A stretch of DNA of 64,000 bases from Vitis vinifera (Eukaryota > Streptophyta > Magnoliopsida > Vitales > Vitaceae), in the NCBI RefSeq assembly GCF_030704535.1, contig NC_081818.1, positions 28,600,001 through 28,664,000 of the forward strand, written 5' to 3'. The notes under the pieces are model-generated. The model was not told the DNA's origin and ran no database searches. It saw nothing but the letters and a program-made list of their open reading frames with translations. How positions within the stretch are numbered: the stretch's first letter is position 1; every line of letters begins with the position of its first letter. Positions 12,040 to 24,199 of the stretch are shown piece by piece. The translations under genes and the position numbers were made by a program.

Positions 12040-12324
12040 ATGAATACTTTGGAGAGATCATCCGTTTCCTTCCGCCGACAGGGCTCCTCCGGCCGCATTT
12101 GGGACAACCAGTTTCAGGCAATAGGGCAAAAGGCTGATGTGCCGCAGGCTGCAGCCATGGCTACCAGAAAAAGGCAGGAGGTGACATTCCAGGAAATGGA
12201 GAATCAGACCCCCCGTTCACGGTCTGGGAATTCAACCCCCCCACCTTCTAATTCTCGAGACAAGGGTCAAAGGTGTGCATTCTCAGCTGTTTTCGGGCGA
12301 TGTATTGGGACTCGGACCCCCTGA
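12040..12324 (+). CDS. Small protein of the At1g80180 (MAPK kinase substrate-like) family
   Basis: A single-exon frame of 94 aa. The N-terminus SVSFRRQGSSGRIWDNQF matches the signature of the small plant family that includes Arabidopsis At1g80180 (described as a MAPK substrate, MASS1) and At1g15400, whose members start with a SFRRQGSSGxVWDD block. A Ser/Pro-rich middle contains possible MAPK sites (TPRS, STPPPS). The end holds a short Cys-containing CAFSAVFGRC stretch like the CxxCxAFGK end of the relatives. It is shorter than usual family members and its middle is reduced. Molecular role is not firmly known; in Arabidopsis the family is linked to MAPK control of stomatal lineage. Confidence 0.7.
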   Translation: MNTLERSSVSFRRQGSSGRIWDNQFQAIGQKADVPQAAAMATRKRQEVTFQEMENQTPRSRSGNSTPPPSNSRDKGQRCAFSAVFGRCIGTRTP

Positions 12325-13586
12325 AAATCCTTTGTATCTTGGTTTCTTGCCATCATCTGTGTAGAGTTCTGGGTTATGTCTTTCTTCTTTCTCACTCCCT
12401 CTTTTCCTTTTTCGTTTGTTTTAGATCAGCAGCGTTTGTATTCATGCAAACTTATTTCATGTTTTCTGGTATTTACTTGCCTCTTATTCCATATTTTCTC
12501 GGTGAGTTTTTCCTGGAAAATTTTAAATGGGAGCATGTTAAATTTAAACCAATATTCTCGGGTTGCATTTGGTAGAAAACATGAAAATGGAGGTGAATCA
12601 CAATGTCGCCGGTAGAGAAATCTCCTTCGTTGAAGTTACGTTACTTCCCCATGTTGGAAAGTGTGACTTAATATGATTATTTTAAATTTTAACATTTGAA
12701 AATAGTCTCCCAAATTGGCTTTATTACCATTTCAAACATGTTCTTCATTGTTTCATTTTTTGTAATGCTCAGCTGAATCTACGACAAAGCCTGCGATCCA
12801 GGGTTAAAATGTTTCTGCAGGCAAGAAAATTACGTTATAGATTGTATCTTCAGGATCTGAAAATTACCATAAATGCCTGTCTTTCCCATCCACAAAGGGT
12901 TACTCTTGAATTTTCAAAATGGGAGAGGATACAGGCTAATTAATGAGTTTGGGAATGAACATGCAGGCAATGGATAACTTGGAAGGAAGTTAAAAATCTG
13001 AATTATGAAACTCTCATCCTTCTAAAAGAGAGGGAGTTCCAGGGAATGTTCATTCACACAAACACAATGCTTGGATTGACACAAAATTTAAAACTAAACT
13101 TTGGATTGAGTTTTGATCCTCTTATTTGAAAAGCAACTAATATCCAATGAAGATAGGCTAAACTTTTTATGACATTTAACCATTATGAATATTACACCCA
13201 ATATGATGCTCTGATTCGAACTTTCGAACTATAATCTGATCGACTCATGCCTGAGCTTAAGAACGGCATTTTGCAACCCAACACAATTTTTTTTGGTAAA
13301 AATACATCCAACTCGAATGAAAGAGAAAGTTCACAACCACAAAAAATGAGAATATGTCGATTATCATTAATAGAAGAAAAGATGATTTTTAGCTTTGGTC
13401 ATTATTGCTATACAAATTAAATTCAGAGGTTACAAAATTGATTCCGGACATACAAATTAGGCCAAAAGAAAAGGGGAAAAAGAAGAACTCTTGATTTGTT
13501 CAGCACTTGTAAAGGATTATCAGGAAGGGGAAAAAGAAGAACTATTGATTTGTTCAGCACTTGTAAAGGATTATCAGGTTCTTGAG
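12325..13586. other. Convergent intergenic region
   Basis: This lies between the ends of two convergent genes. It should hold the 3' UTR of the small gene and the 3' UTR of the DUF1336 gene. No further open frame is supported. A 54-bp tandem duplication sits just beyond the DUF1336 stop codon. Confidence 0.6.
13471..13578. repeat. 54-bp tandem duplication in the DUF1336 3' UTR
   Basis: Units 13471-13524 and 13525-13578 are identical but for one base (CTC versus CTA). They lie 9 bp downstream of the minus-strand stop codon at 13587, so the duplication is probably transcribed in the 3' UTR. Confidence 0.95.
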
Positions 13587-16500
13587 TCAACAACCGAGTT
13601 GGTTGTGGTTAGCGTAGTCAATCTCATTCAATCGCATGCAACATAATATATTTTCTGGCAAGTCTTCTGCCTTGTTTCCCTGTTAAAAAATTGTAAGAGG
13701 ATGTAAGATGGGCATGGATAGATAAGTTTTAAGAGGGACAAAAGATCAGTGTTGCTGAGGGGAACTGGGTTCAGAAGTTACCTGAATGGTCAGGCCAAAG
13801 TCTAAGATGCAGTGCTTCAATCTGTCTTGAAATGCTTCAAAACCTTTCCTAGAGATGTAACTGAATCTGTGCATGTCCAAATCAATCTCGAAATAATTTT
13901 CCCCCTGTAAGAGTTTCCAGAAAAATTATGTAAAGCACATATACATATTTATATATGCACTAGTGTCGTTTAATCCCATGTGAAATTCAAATGCAATGAT
14001 TTTTGTTTTTTAGAAAATGGTACAAATTATATTAATGATCTATGAAAAGTTGGACCAAAATTTACCAAGTAAAACTCATGTTGAGGACGTGATAGAACAG
14101 GCTTTTCATTGTAGGCATTCATTAGCTTCCTCTCAGCTGCACTCAAATGAAGATCCTCCATATTTACTAGTCGGCCCAATATCTTTAGTCTTTCCCTAAA
14201 TGGTGCAATTGTATCGACAGCAAAACCTCTTACCCTCTCTACTTCATCATCAATTAACCTCTGTGATGGAAAGAAACAAGGACACAAACTAATTAATAAA
14301 CTGTGGACAATAAATAGAGCTATAAGCCTTTCTGAAATAAAGAGCAGCTTCTCAGGAACCATCCACATGGATAAATTTTCATTTTAAGTATTTTTGCTGT
14401 ATTAAAAACTGTGCTTTTCAAACTCACAGCAAATATCAAAAGCAGAAAGCTACAAATGAGTCCTTACTCTGATATTTTCTTGGAAATGAAGTGGAAGTTC
14501 TTTAGAGAAACTTTCAGATAGCTTGAAGTACAACACAAAACTCATTCCTTCTCCATCATTTTCACTTTGGAAGATCGAGGCAGGATACAATGGTATCTGT
14601 AAAAGGAAATTTACATCATTAAAAATATTTCCAAACAACTCCTCTATTCATGCAGAATAAGGGAGAAAATAGATACTTAAATGTCCATCTTAGAGAATAT
14701 ATTAGGACCATAAAACAGATGGTTAACAATGATTTCACTAGTTTCTAACATATTCTCACAAGTAATGGACATCATTTAGTAAACCCAAAAAGGTTACATA
14801 TAGTAAATAGGACATAAGTTGGAAGATTCAACCAATTCCAATGGGAAATAACACTAGGGCGAAATTTCAGCATAGAAAAGGGGAAGATTGAAATACCTGA
14901 AGATTTACAACAAGAATAGGAGGAAGTATTCCTGATGAATTTACAGCAGGAAGTTCCACAAAACGAGCAATATGATTGATTTTCCGTGGTGACAAGAAGA
15001 CATCAAAGCCAAAAGGATAAAATGCAGCATAATTTGGAGCAAAATCTTTCTTTTTATCCCTGCCAACAAAATTAAGAGTACATAAAATATTGAACGAAGG
15101 TGGATGGGGGATGAAATACAGATGTTGAGAATGAAAACTGATGCACAATCCATCCATGTAACTGTATATCATCATGATGCTTAAATATTGATAAGAGAAC
15201 ATAAATCAATTGGAAACCGTGTTCTCACCTAAGATAGTTCGGTCCCCGAACTTTGAAAGTGCTTGGCTCAAGAGTTGACCAAGAATCAGACATTTTCTTC
15301 CCTGGTGGGCAGAATGGAATTTGTGAACCGGCTAAAGGTCTTTGCAGAAGTGCCTTGGGCGAAACTGAGACAAAAGGACAACATGTACATTAGCTGGTTT
15401 TGTGGCACATGGAATCCCAATAATCAATGCAATTTGAAGGAATTAAGCCTGAAATACAGGAGAGTTGGGAGATAGGCAAATTTGAATCAGAATGCATATA
15501 TATGTAGGAACTCTCATAGCAGCATCCAGTAGAATGGACATATACATACAGATCAATGACAGGCTCCATGCTCAATGGTCTTATAGACAGATAATAATCA
15601 TAAAGCATACAGCAATCCTACTACTATGACTGCTAAATGCTAATAATGTCAGGTCATTCATCTCCTATCTAATCAAATTACTTGAAGTTAAAATGGAAGG
15701 CACAAGGTTCAACTGAAAAGACGAAAAGACGCAAAAAAAAAAAAAAAAAAAAGGTCCCTCCTGTTGCCTAAAGAAAAAGCTTATCATGATTTAGGCTTTT
15801 AGTCTTTTATTTTTCATTTGGTCACTGTCCGGTCAACAAACAAATAGGTGTATAAATGATTAGCAAAAGAGCTTTCAATGTCAAGCATGGTCAATAGGTT
15901 TTACCTTACAAAGAGATAGCAAATAAGGTTCTAAGAATTGGTAATGATTTCATAATTTTACGTGTGTTCAGACAGCTTTGGAATAAATAGGAGCTGATGT
16001 CAAACAAGGCATCTGTGATCTACCCAATGTCTCTCTCATCAATTAACAGTTGAATTAAAAAATTAATCACTACAGAGCCAAAAGTAACAGAAATTGTAGT
16101 GTACAAAAATAATGGAAAATAAATAAATATGGAACTAGGCATTAATGACAAAAAAGGCAGGTGAGACTCACATAATGGGGGAGTAGCATGACCTTCTCTC
16201 CGTTTAAAGGAAAGTTTCAGAGATGGTTTTCTCCTTGCAATAGGGTGGCTGGGACTTAGTGATCTTCTTTTGTCAACCGAGGAGACAGCCGACGCAAGAC
16301 AAGGCAAACAGTTATTTGGAAGAAGTCCACAATTGTCCAACACCCCTGTTTCATTTTCTTTGCCACTTTCATCCACGCAGACTATAGATATTTCATCTAG
16401 GAAGACTGGCTTCTTCACCTCATTCTGAGGATCATCAGATTTTAACACCGAATCAGCATCTTTAGATGCCAAAAACAGGGTGCCTCCATTCTTGGAAACC

Positions 16501-17460
16501 TCTCCAACAACATACTCTTCTGAATTTTCGACTATCGGTTCCTTTGCTTTTAGTTGCTGGTCAGAGGGAGGGATGCAAGGAACAAAGGCATTGTAGTTTT
16601 TGTGTGTACAAGCTCTTGGGGATGAAATACTTGATATAGATGCACGTGCGGGATTAGTGGGAGAGAAGACATCTGCACATAATCCAAATCATGTATAATG
16701 CAAATCAATACACCCCATTACCTACACACTGAAAATTAAGCACCATTTTCAATCGATTGTAAATACTCCTTACAACTTACCCTCCTGAATGCTATAAAAA
16801 TCATCATCCAAGTCAGACTCAAAAACCATGACTGGATCGAACCACACCTCCTCCGCGCATACTGCTCACACCATCAAATGGAAATCAAATTATGACTCAA
16901 TAGATCATGTAAGCATTAAGCAACTTTGTGAAATAATAAACACGCAGCAAAACTTCATCCAACAAAATTAAAGTAATTTGTATTAGAGAAATCCAGGCTT
17001 CATTACACTAGAACCCCCAAAACAAAACTATAATGAACTAAAATTTACAGGACAAACAATACCAACTACTAAAAACCTAAAACAATGTCGGTAGGATATT
17101 GGAAAGAGAAATCCTTTCGTACAAAACATATCTTAACAATGCAGGCCATTCAACCCAGTAAATTCCCAGTCCCAATTATCAATCAATCATCCCAAAATCT
17201 AATAACAGAACCCCCACCGTCAATTCAAAAACCTAAGCTTACCAAAAACCAAAAAAATGAAAGAAAAATCAACGATCAGTACCTTGAAAAGTCGGATTTG
17301 CGGAAGAACCATCGGGCGTGCGAGAATCACCGACCTTGTCGAGCTTCCTAAGCAAAAACCGCCTCTTGATTACCCTTATTCGCTTCCGATTCTTCTTCGA
17401 CAGCCCCAATCCACCACCTCTTCTTCCACTCCCCTCCGGCCTCGAACCGCAACCTCCCAT
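13587..17460 (-). CDS. DUF1336 (EDR2 C-terminal domain) protein, CW14-like
   Basis: A plant-specific protein carrying the EDR2_C/DUF1336 domain without the PH and START domains of EDR2 itself. Exons on the minus strand: 17460-17283, 16861-16781, 16672-16172, 15364-15229, 15059-14897, 14596-14468, 14260-14066, 13904-13782, 13679-13587; the sum is 1599 nt, 532 aa. It starts [10 protein letters not shown], a good N-myristoylation (G2) plus palmitoylation (C4) signal, followed by a basic patch, so membrane attachment is likely. A conserved [15 protein letters not shown] block follows, then a Ser-rich linker. The DUF1336 domain (about 282-528) runs from [13 protein letters not shown] through [28 protein letters not shown] and RLKILGR to the C-terminus. 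Arabidopsis At1g59650 (CW14) is the likely relative. Biochemical activity is unknown; EDR2 acts in defence and cell-death control. Confidence 0.9.
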
Positions 17461-17730
17461 GGTGGTGCCTTCCCTCTCACAGAGATCGAAGCTTCAGAAT
17501 TCGGAGACGTCACTCTTCAACTCCTATAGATTAATTCCCACTCACTTTATCATCCGATAAACTACAAAAAATATATATAAATTATGATATCATATCAGAT
17601 CTCTCGGCTTCGAAATTATACAGTCTTTATTATTAGTATGATTATTAAATACAGGAAAACACTGAAGATGTTGGCGTACGCCACCTTCACCCGCGGGTCC
17701 GTGTGGGCCCATGTGTTCACCTTCCACTAC

Positions 17731-17899
17731 CACGTGGCCGCTTCTGGTTGTACCTCTTCCCCTCCCTTGACTGTAATCACACGCGCCCTCGCCGACCTTG
17801 CTTGGCGTGCCACGTGGGGCTCAGGACTAGCGTGTGAGGCCGCGTGTGAAAATAGAAGTGTGGTCTTATTCTTGAACGCGTTAAAAGTTACTGCACGTG
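17731..17899. promoter_or_regulatory. Cluster of three G-boxes (CACGTG)
   Basis: CACGTG palindromes occur at 17731-17736, 17811-17816 and 17894-17899, inside a GC-rich island between two divergent genes. They are 271 to 439 bp upstream of the DUF1336 start codon and about 1.2 kb upstream of the methyltransferase start. The middle one reads GCCACGTGGGGC, a strong bZIP/ABRE-like core. G-boxes bind bZIP and bHLH (PIF, MYC) factors, so light, ABA or jasmonate control is plausible. This is inference. Confidence 0.6.
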
Positions 17900-18339
17900 C
17901 GGGAGTGCACACACGGATTTTAAGGTGTGGATGCAATAAAGGAGGAGTTACCGAACAGAGAGTGGGTCTGGTTCCCTTTTGAATTTGTCAAAGAGGGCAC
18001 TGTTGAGGAAATGATCGGTCAGTTTCCAATCAATTTTCATTCAAAAGTAAAATACCCAAGGAAATCCCATGACGTCGATACTGTTTTCATAATTAGATGC
18101 ATGAAAATTTTGAGAAAAAATAAATAAAAAAACAAAAGACAGAAAAAAAATAAAAATTGGTTTAATATTTGAAAATATATAGATTTTTAATTAATTTATG
18201 ATAAATTAAATAAGAGAATTGAATATTTCATGTAATTTTTTAAAAATATTTTTCATTGTGAAAATGAATTTTATAGTAACATAATGGAGGCCATATGTAT
18301 ATATAATGAAATTTTTTATTGAAAAAAAATTTCAAATTT

Positions 18340-18740
18340 GTGGAATTATAGGGTTGTTGGGAACTATTTTTGAAAATAATTTTTTGTTTTTCAAAACAAA
18401 AAAAATATAAAAAATCCCTATGATAATAAAAAATTATTTTAAAATATAGTGTTTTTACTTTTTAGAAAATATATTTTAGTTCTTTTTTATTATTTTCATT
18501 TATTTTCTTAAAATTATTTTAAAAAATAATGATACAAGTATCATGATACAAATATATAAAATAATTAAAAATAAAATACTAAATATAAAATTATTTTTAA
18601 AATATATTTAAAAATATTAAAACATTTTAGATTTTAAACAAATTTTTATTTTATACAAATCAAAGAACTTTTAGAACAATTTTTAAAAATTGTTTTTAAA
18701 AACTATTTTTTAGAATTATTTTAAAAAATAATTATAAAAT
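18340..18740. repeat. AT-rich MITE-like repeat, GTTTGGNAACTATTTT family
   Basis: Begins GGTTGTTGGGAACTATTTTTG and contains AATATATTTTAGTT, then TTATTTTCA and AATAATGATACA blocks. The same blocks recur in the same order in PELP1 intron 5 (43633-43865). Rich in self-complementary AAAATAATTTTT stretches, as in non-autonomous DNA elements. Borders are approximate. Confidence 0.55.
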
Positions 18741-19018
18741 AGATTCGTAATTTCGGACGTATTTTCATGTATTTATGCATTTAAAAATTAGAAAGAAAAA
18801 AAGGTTATACGCACTATTTGACATGTGAAAAATAGTAGAATTGAGTATTGCTGCAGAGCTCCGCTCATTTCCACTCGGGTCCCGAGCCCATTCTCTCAGC
18901 CCGAGTCTTAAGTCTCGAGCTGGGCTGCTGATCTCAGCCCAATTTATTTCTAGCCCAATTTGCAATAAGATTTCTCCTGATAAGTAATAACACGTTTTTG
19001 TAGAAATCGCTTTATCGC

Positions 19019-19063
19019 ATGAAATTTTTCTCTGCGGTGTGTGCTGCTCAATCCTTTCCCTAA
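19019..19063 (+). other. Upstream ORF overlapping the methyltransferase start (TAATG)
   Basis: A 14-codon upstream ORF begins with ATG at 19019 and stops with TAA at 19061-19063. The last A of this stop is the first A of the main ATG (19063-19065), forming TAATG. If the transcript starts upstream of 19019, ribosomes finishing the uORF would stop exactly on the main start. The transcription start is not visible. Confidence 0.5.
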
Positions 19064-22000
19064 TGGCAGTTTCGTCGTCTGCAATTGTCTCTCCTTTACT
19101 TATCAACATCAGGACCAATCTCAGTTCTTCCTCTCCCGATCTACCTCTCTTCAGCATCTTCCGCAAAACGACCACTCGAAAACCGTCCGTTGTCATTTTG
19201 TCCTGCAGTGAGTTCGCCCTTTTCTGAATGCCCTGTGTTTTTTTTCTCATTTCTGTTTGGTTCTCCGGAAAGGAAAGGAAAATGATAGGGACTACTGAAG
19301 AAAGGAGTCCTTTTAAAACTCTTTCTTTGGTCCTTTTCTATTCTTTTACTGAGAGCCAAAAGGAGGCTAATTGAGCCGTGTCTTATCATCTTATGTGTTT
19401 TTTTTCAGAATCGGAGGATGGATTGGCGAACGAGGAGAAGAAGCTGTTGCTTGAACGATACGGTTATGATGCCAATGAGTTTGTATCAGAACCCTCTCCC
19501 AAGGTTCTCTCTGCTTGGTGCTCAAATTTTCTTTTCTATAGCTTATAAACTTATAGAAAATCACAAGGGAAAGAAGATTTTGGCCTTTTTTTTTTTTTTC
19601 TATCTCAATCTTGAAAATGCAAGAAATAGGTTTTCGTTTGCTCGGATTTTTTGTTTTCCTACATTTTCAAACATAGGATAATTTTGCTGATGTTTGGGCT
19701 TTTTTTCTCTCTCTCTGGTCTTGTAGACGACTAGGAGGAGAAAGGAACTCCAAAAGACGGGAAAAGGAAAGCAAGTCTCACCAGAGGATCCAAAGCCACC
19801 GAGGACAACTCATAAATTGCTTCAGGTATTGCCTTTTATTTTTTTTTTATGGATATTGGTGAAAAGAAACAACGTTTGTGACATTAATGCAAGAATATCA
19901 GAGCTATAATGGCTACTGTTGATTTTTGATTTCTAATGAAAGTTCAATCACAATGATAACAAGCAAGAGAAGGATTAGTGGGAATCTCAAAATACAGGGT
20001 AGGTTTTGAAGCTAATGCACTAGTCATTTGACCCATAGTTAACAAAATTAACATAGTATGATGATCCATCTAGAAAGACCTAGCTTTAATGTCTAATTAT
20101 GAGTTACTTACTGTTATTCCAAAATGTGAAGATATATGTTATACATAGTCAACTGTATTTAGGTTTACATTGCTTGAAGATTCACTTGAAGAAGAGAAAT
20201 TCATCATGGTTCTATCTCGCTCCATTTTTTCTAGATAATTGGTGTTTCTTTCTCTTAAAAATGCCATACCTATCATCGTATTGACCATTGTAGGTGCTTG
20301 GAGGAAAGGCTCGAAGAAAGAAGTTGCTCTCACCAAAGGGCATGGATGTTCGTCCAATGATGGAAGTTGTAAAAGGTGCAGCCTTTGATATTTTGCAGGT
20401 GATAGTTATCTTTGTCTCTAATCCATCAAAAAGCAATAGTTATCTTTGTCTCTAGTGATATCTATGTTCTGTGAACAATAAAATATTTTATAAAGGCTAT
20501 AATTTTTTTATTGATGTCTAGAATTGATATGAAATCTAGAAATTTTACTTGTTAATTTTGACGCTGAAAAGAATTATTCTTTAATTATTGAAAAATAAAT
20601 TAGTTGTTCTGGTTTGTTTAGGTGGCTGGTGGCTGTCCTGCATCTTTGAGGCCTGGGCGCTGGTTAGACTTGTATAGTGGTACAGGATCTGTTGGGATTG
20701 AAGCTCTTAGCCGTGGATGTTCTGAGGTTAAATAACAGACTACTAACTTATTAAATATTTTTTTAATACTTTGAATTATGATGTTTCTTCATGATTTTCT
20801 GAGACAATAATACTTGCATCTGAAAAAGATTTGAGTAAGCCTTACTATATTTTCTGAACTTGGATTTGTACCTTTGGCACAAGACTTCATTTGGCTCTCG
20901 GAAAAGTAGAGGTCAAAGGAAAGGAAATTGCTTAAAAATGGCTTTATGGCGATTTAAGCATTTTATTTTCATTTCCCCCACTCTTTCTGTGAACCAAACA
21001 GAGGGATAGCACTTGCAATAAGTTTCTTAACTAGGATGCCGTTTTTGTTTTTCATGGTTTTTCTTGCCATATCACTTTTTCTGAATTTGTACTCATACGT
21101 CTGCCTCTGTTTGCAATTCCCAGGTACATTTTGTCGAGATGGACCCTTGGGTTGTGTCAGATGTTCTGCGGCCAAATTTAGAGTGGACTGGGTTTCTTGA
21201 CGTTTCAGTTATTCATACCGTGCGTGTTGAAAATTTCTTGGAACGGGCAATGCAGTTTGTAGGTATATGCTATATTTTACTTAATATTCAATGCTATGTG
21301 TGTTTGTGTTTCTGTTTTATAATGGTCAAAGTATATTAAAAGATAGGGGCCCGCCCTTATTTAAAAAAAAAAAAAAAAAAAATCCAGGGTGTTTAATTCA
21401 TTGTGCACAATACGGTCCCATAATAATGCTTTTGGAGATTCACTTTAATAATCCACCCAGTTGTCATATAGCCTGCATGCTAGGAGCAACACAATTTGAT
21501 TTGCCTGGATTGGCAGAAATGCTGTCATTTACTAGTATATAAACAATTGAATATCTGCAATATGATAAATCCTTCATGCTTAGCAATTGTGTCTGAAAGC
21601 TTATCAATTTGTTTACAGACTAGACGGAATCCAAACATCTTGCCATTCTATCATACCTAGAAGTCTAACTTGATTTAGAAGTAGAATTCAACAAAGCCTA
21701 TCAAAAAATAAAAGGTGGAATTCAACATACTGAAGGCTTCATGGACAAGGAGTAGTCTTATCATTAATGCAGTGGGTGCCATTTCTTGTTAACCTGCAAT
21801 CTAGTACAGCCTGGCTAAAATTCTTGATGGTGTACAACTTTGTGACTGATACTGATGGACTTCATCTCACCAATGACCTTAAGGGCCTGAACTATGAGTA
21901 GCCAAGATATCCAATAGGGACATTAACCTCTACTTTTAATATTTGGCTCTAATTATTAGGCTTTTCTCGTAGGCTCTAACATCAAGCTTTAACACAGATA

Positions 22001-23333
22001 AGGAAAGATGCAACGTGGCAACTTCAAAATCTAGATGTGTGCGTGTGTGTGTGTGTGTGTGTTGAAGAACCATGGACGAGTGCTTGATAGTCAAAAAAAG
22101 ATACTGATCTTAATATCATTGATCATGACATGTCACTCCTAATAAACACATGATTGGTTATGAACTATGAATTCTGTATCAGCTTTACAATGGCTTGTAA
22201 AAAAGGCATCTTGATCCTTAAAGTGCATAAATATGTTTTTGACACTTGTCATTTTGTTCGATGACAAATATCCAAAGATAAATAATAGAACTAAGAAAAT
22301 AATGATGTTGTTTGAGTGAAAAAAATAAATAAAACTACTGAATGTTAAATTTATTTTCTTCTCTAATTTCTAATACCTTTTTTTGATAAGTAATGATGAG
22401 ATAGTATAAATAAGTGTCAAAGAAAGAGCGCAACAAAATACATAGGAAGTATACAAAGAGCACCAATAAAACAACAATTGTCTAATATCTAACTCCTAAC
22501 ATTTATAATCAAATTTCTCTCATGCCCCATTTTTACAAATTAAGACTTGGTTTTGTGTAGGTAAAGATCAATCATTTGATTATATTAGTGTTACCCCTCC
22601 CTATACAGAAGTGGATTATGAGGTATTGATGGGTCAAATCTCAAGTTCAGCCTTAGTTGGAGAAGATACCTTCATAGTAAGTTGTAATTTCCTTTAAATG
22701 CTCAGCTTAAGATACCTGTATTGTAAGGTGTAATTTCCATTGACTACTTCACATGGTTTTATTTGTGTATGTTTTTTGCTGAGTTCTTTTGATCTTACTT
22801 CCATCATCTAGGTGGTCGAGTATCCTTTAAGAATTGACATGCTGGATTCATGTGGATGCCTTGTGAAGGTATTTCATGTAACCATTTCTTTGTCTGCTTG
22901 CATCAAATATAAGTAGCAGAAAGATGAATTGGTAACTCTTTTCACTACATATTTCTATGTTCACATGGATGTTAAATTCAAAGATTCAGACCAGGCACAG
23001 TAAATTTTCCTCTACTAGAGTGGCTCATGTATAAAATAAAATGTTGGCTTACTTATGAAGTTGATTGATATTTTCATTTAGCAGATTAAATGACTAGAGA
23101 TTTGATTTCTACTCTGCAATATAATTTGATTCTGTATATTTGGGTAAAATGATATCTGCTTATTTGATGTGTTTTTGATTCACTATATGAACGTGCAGAT
23201 AGCTGACCGACGGTTTGGTCGGACTCATTTGGCAATTTATGGACCCAAGTGGGCACAGAAGAGGAGGAAGTCAGAAAAGTCATTTCCGGTGGTAGCAGAA
23301 AAAATGATTGCAAATGGAAGGTTGAAAGTATAA
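19063..23333 (+). CDS. RsmD/YlbH-type rRNA (guanine-N2) methyltransferase, plastid-targeted
   Basis: Predicted to methylate a guanine of small-subunit rRNA (E. coli RsmD acts on 16S G966) in the chloroplast. Exons: 19063-19207, 19409-19503, 19727-19825, 20294-20398, 20622-20726, 21124-21262, 22561-22676, 22812-22868, 23199-23333; 996 nt, 331 aa. The first 45 or so residues are Ser/Thr/Arg-rich and poor in acids, like a transit peptide. Further on: KARRKKLLSPKGMDVRPMME (the RsmD N-terminal RNA-binding pattern), AAFDIL, motif I WLDLYSGTGSVGIEALSRG (about 162-180) and VEMDPW (post-I). Motif IV reads VTPPY (240-244), where bacterial enzymes have D/N-PPY/F. Extended by about 100 residues at the N-terminus compared with the bacterial enzyme (about 200 aa). 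Intron 6 carries LINE debris. Likely orthologue of At3g28460. Confidence 0.9.
22037..22062. repeat. GT microsatellite in methyltransferase intron 6
   Basis: A (GT)n run of about 26 bp with one interruption (GTGTGCGTGTGT...). Likely polymorphic. Confidence 0.9.
22376..22515 (-). mobile_element. 5'-truncated LINE 3' end in methyltransferase intron 6
   Basis: A T-run followed by GATAAGTAATGATGAGATAG and then CATAGGAAGTATACAAAGAGCACC. The same block follows the tail of the other minus-strand LINE pieces in this window (for example at 38774 and 37262). It is the 3' terminus of a LINE inserted antisense to the host gene. Confidence 0.65.
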
Positions 23334-24199
23334 AAATGGTTATGCAAGTAGATGTCATCCACAACTCTAAATGCTATTGAGGTGGTGTAATAATATTCAC
23401 TCCTATCAACTTTGATCAAGCCACACCAACTTTGGTGGGTCTTCATGGTAATTTCTTTTAATGTGGTGGTTTCAACATTTTCAAACTAGTGTTATGGTTC
23501 CAGATTCCTTTTTTTTTCCTGAAGATAATTTTCAGCTTGTAAAAGAATCATTACCTTTGTCCATTGCAGGTTTGGCTTTGTTGGCACTCTAGAATTTCCA
23601 CTCTGCTTGATAAGTATGAGAAGATTTTGAATCAACCCTCTGGGCTAGTCACACTGATTTTTTCAAAAAATGTAAGAATTCAGAAACTAATTTTCTGTGT
23701 GAAATCATTGACAAGTGGATGTTTTTTTATTCATCTTTCCTCATTATACAAGTTAAAGGATATTCTTATTAGCACTCACTAGTATGATTAGCTTTTCTGT
23801 TAATTCTAGCACTGAAAAATGCAACTTGCGTACGCTTATGTGTTTTAATTTATGCCAATACAGATCCTCGCAGAAATGCTGTTACCATTGTTTATCACTA
23901 GATTAACCAATGTTGTAGTCCCAAGAGTCTAAACAGTTGTTGAGTGGGGCATGTGCTGGACAATATGATGGGAGCTTTACCCTTCTCAATCAATTTAAGA
24001 TTTTTCATCCAAACCATCATTGGATTGAGAAGCTTTGGTATGGATCACCCTGAAAATGAACATTCTTCACACTGGGGTTGGTGGATTGGCTTTTTCAGCA
24101 GTGCTGTTTCATTGATGAGCCAAAAAAAAAAGGACTGGTCCTGAAACTTCAGGTTTTTGTAAAATTTAGAATCTTGGTTTTACTTTGTGAATCTTGGGC

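Larger units (their letters stand above)
17461..19018. other. Divergent promoter region
   Basis: Shared upstream region of the DUF1336 gene (minus) and the RsmD-type gene (plus). It holds the G-box cluster and an AT-rich repeat (18340-18740). The open frames around 17584-17982 are by-products of GC-richness and are not supported as genes. Confidence 0.6.

Noticed and set aside
12273..12615. Phe/Leu-rich frames after the At1g80180-like gene
   Set aside because: T-rich 3' UTR read as hydrophobic protein; no support for a membrane protein.
17584..17982. 132-codon frame in the GC-rich promoter
   Set aside because: It coincides with the GC island and G-box cluster; no domain, and it lacks splice logic.
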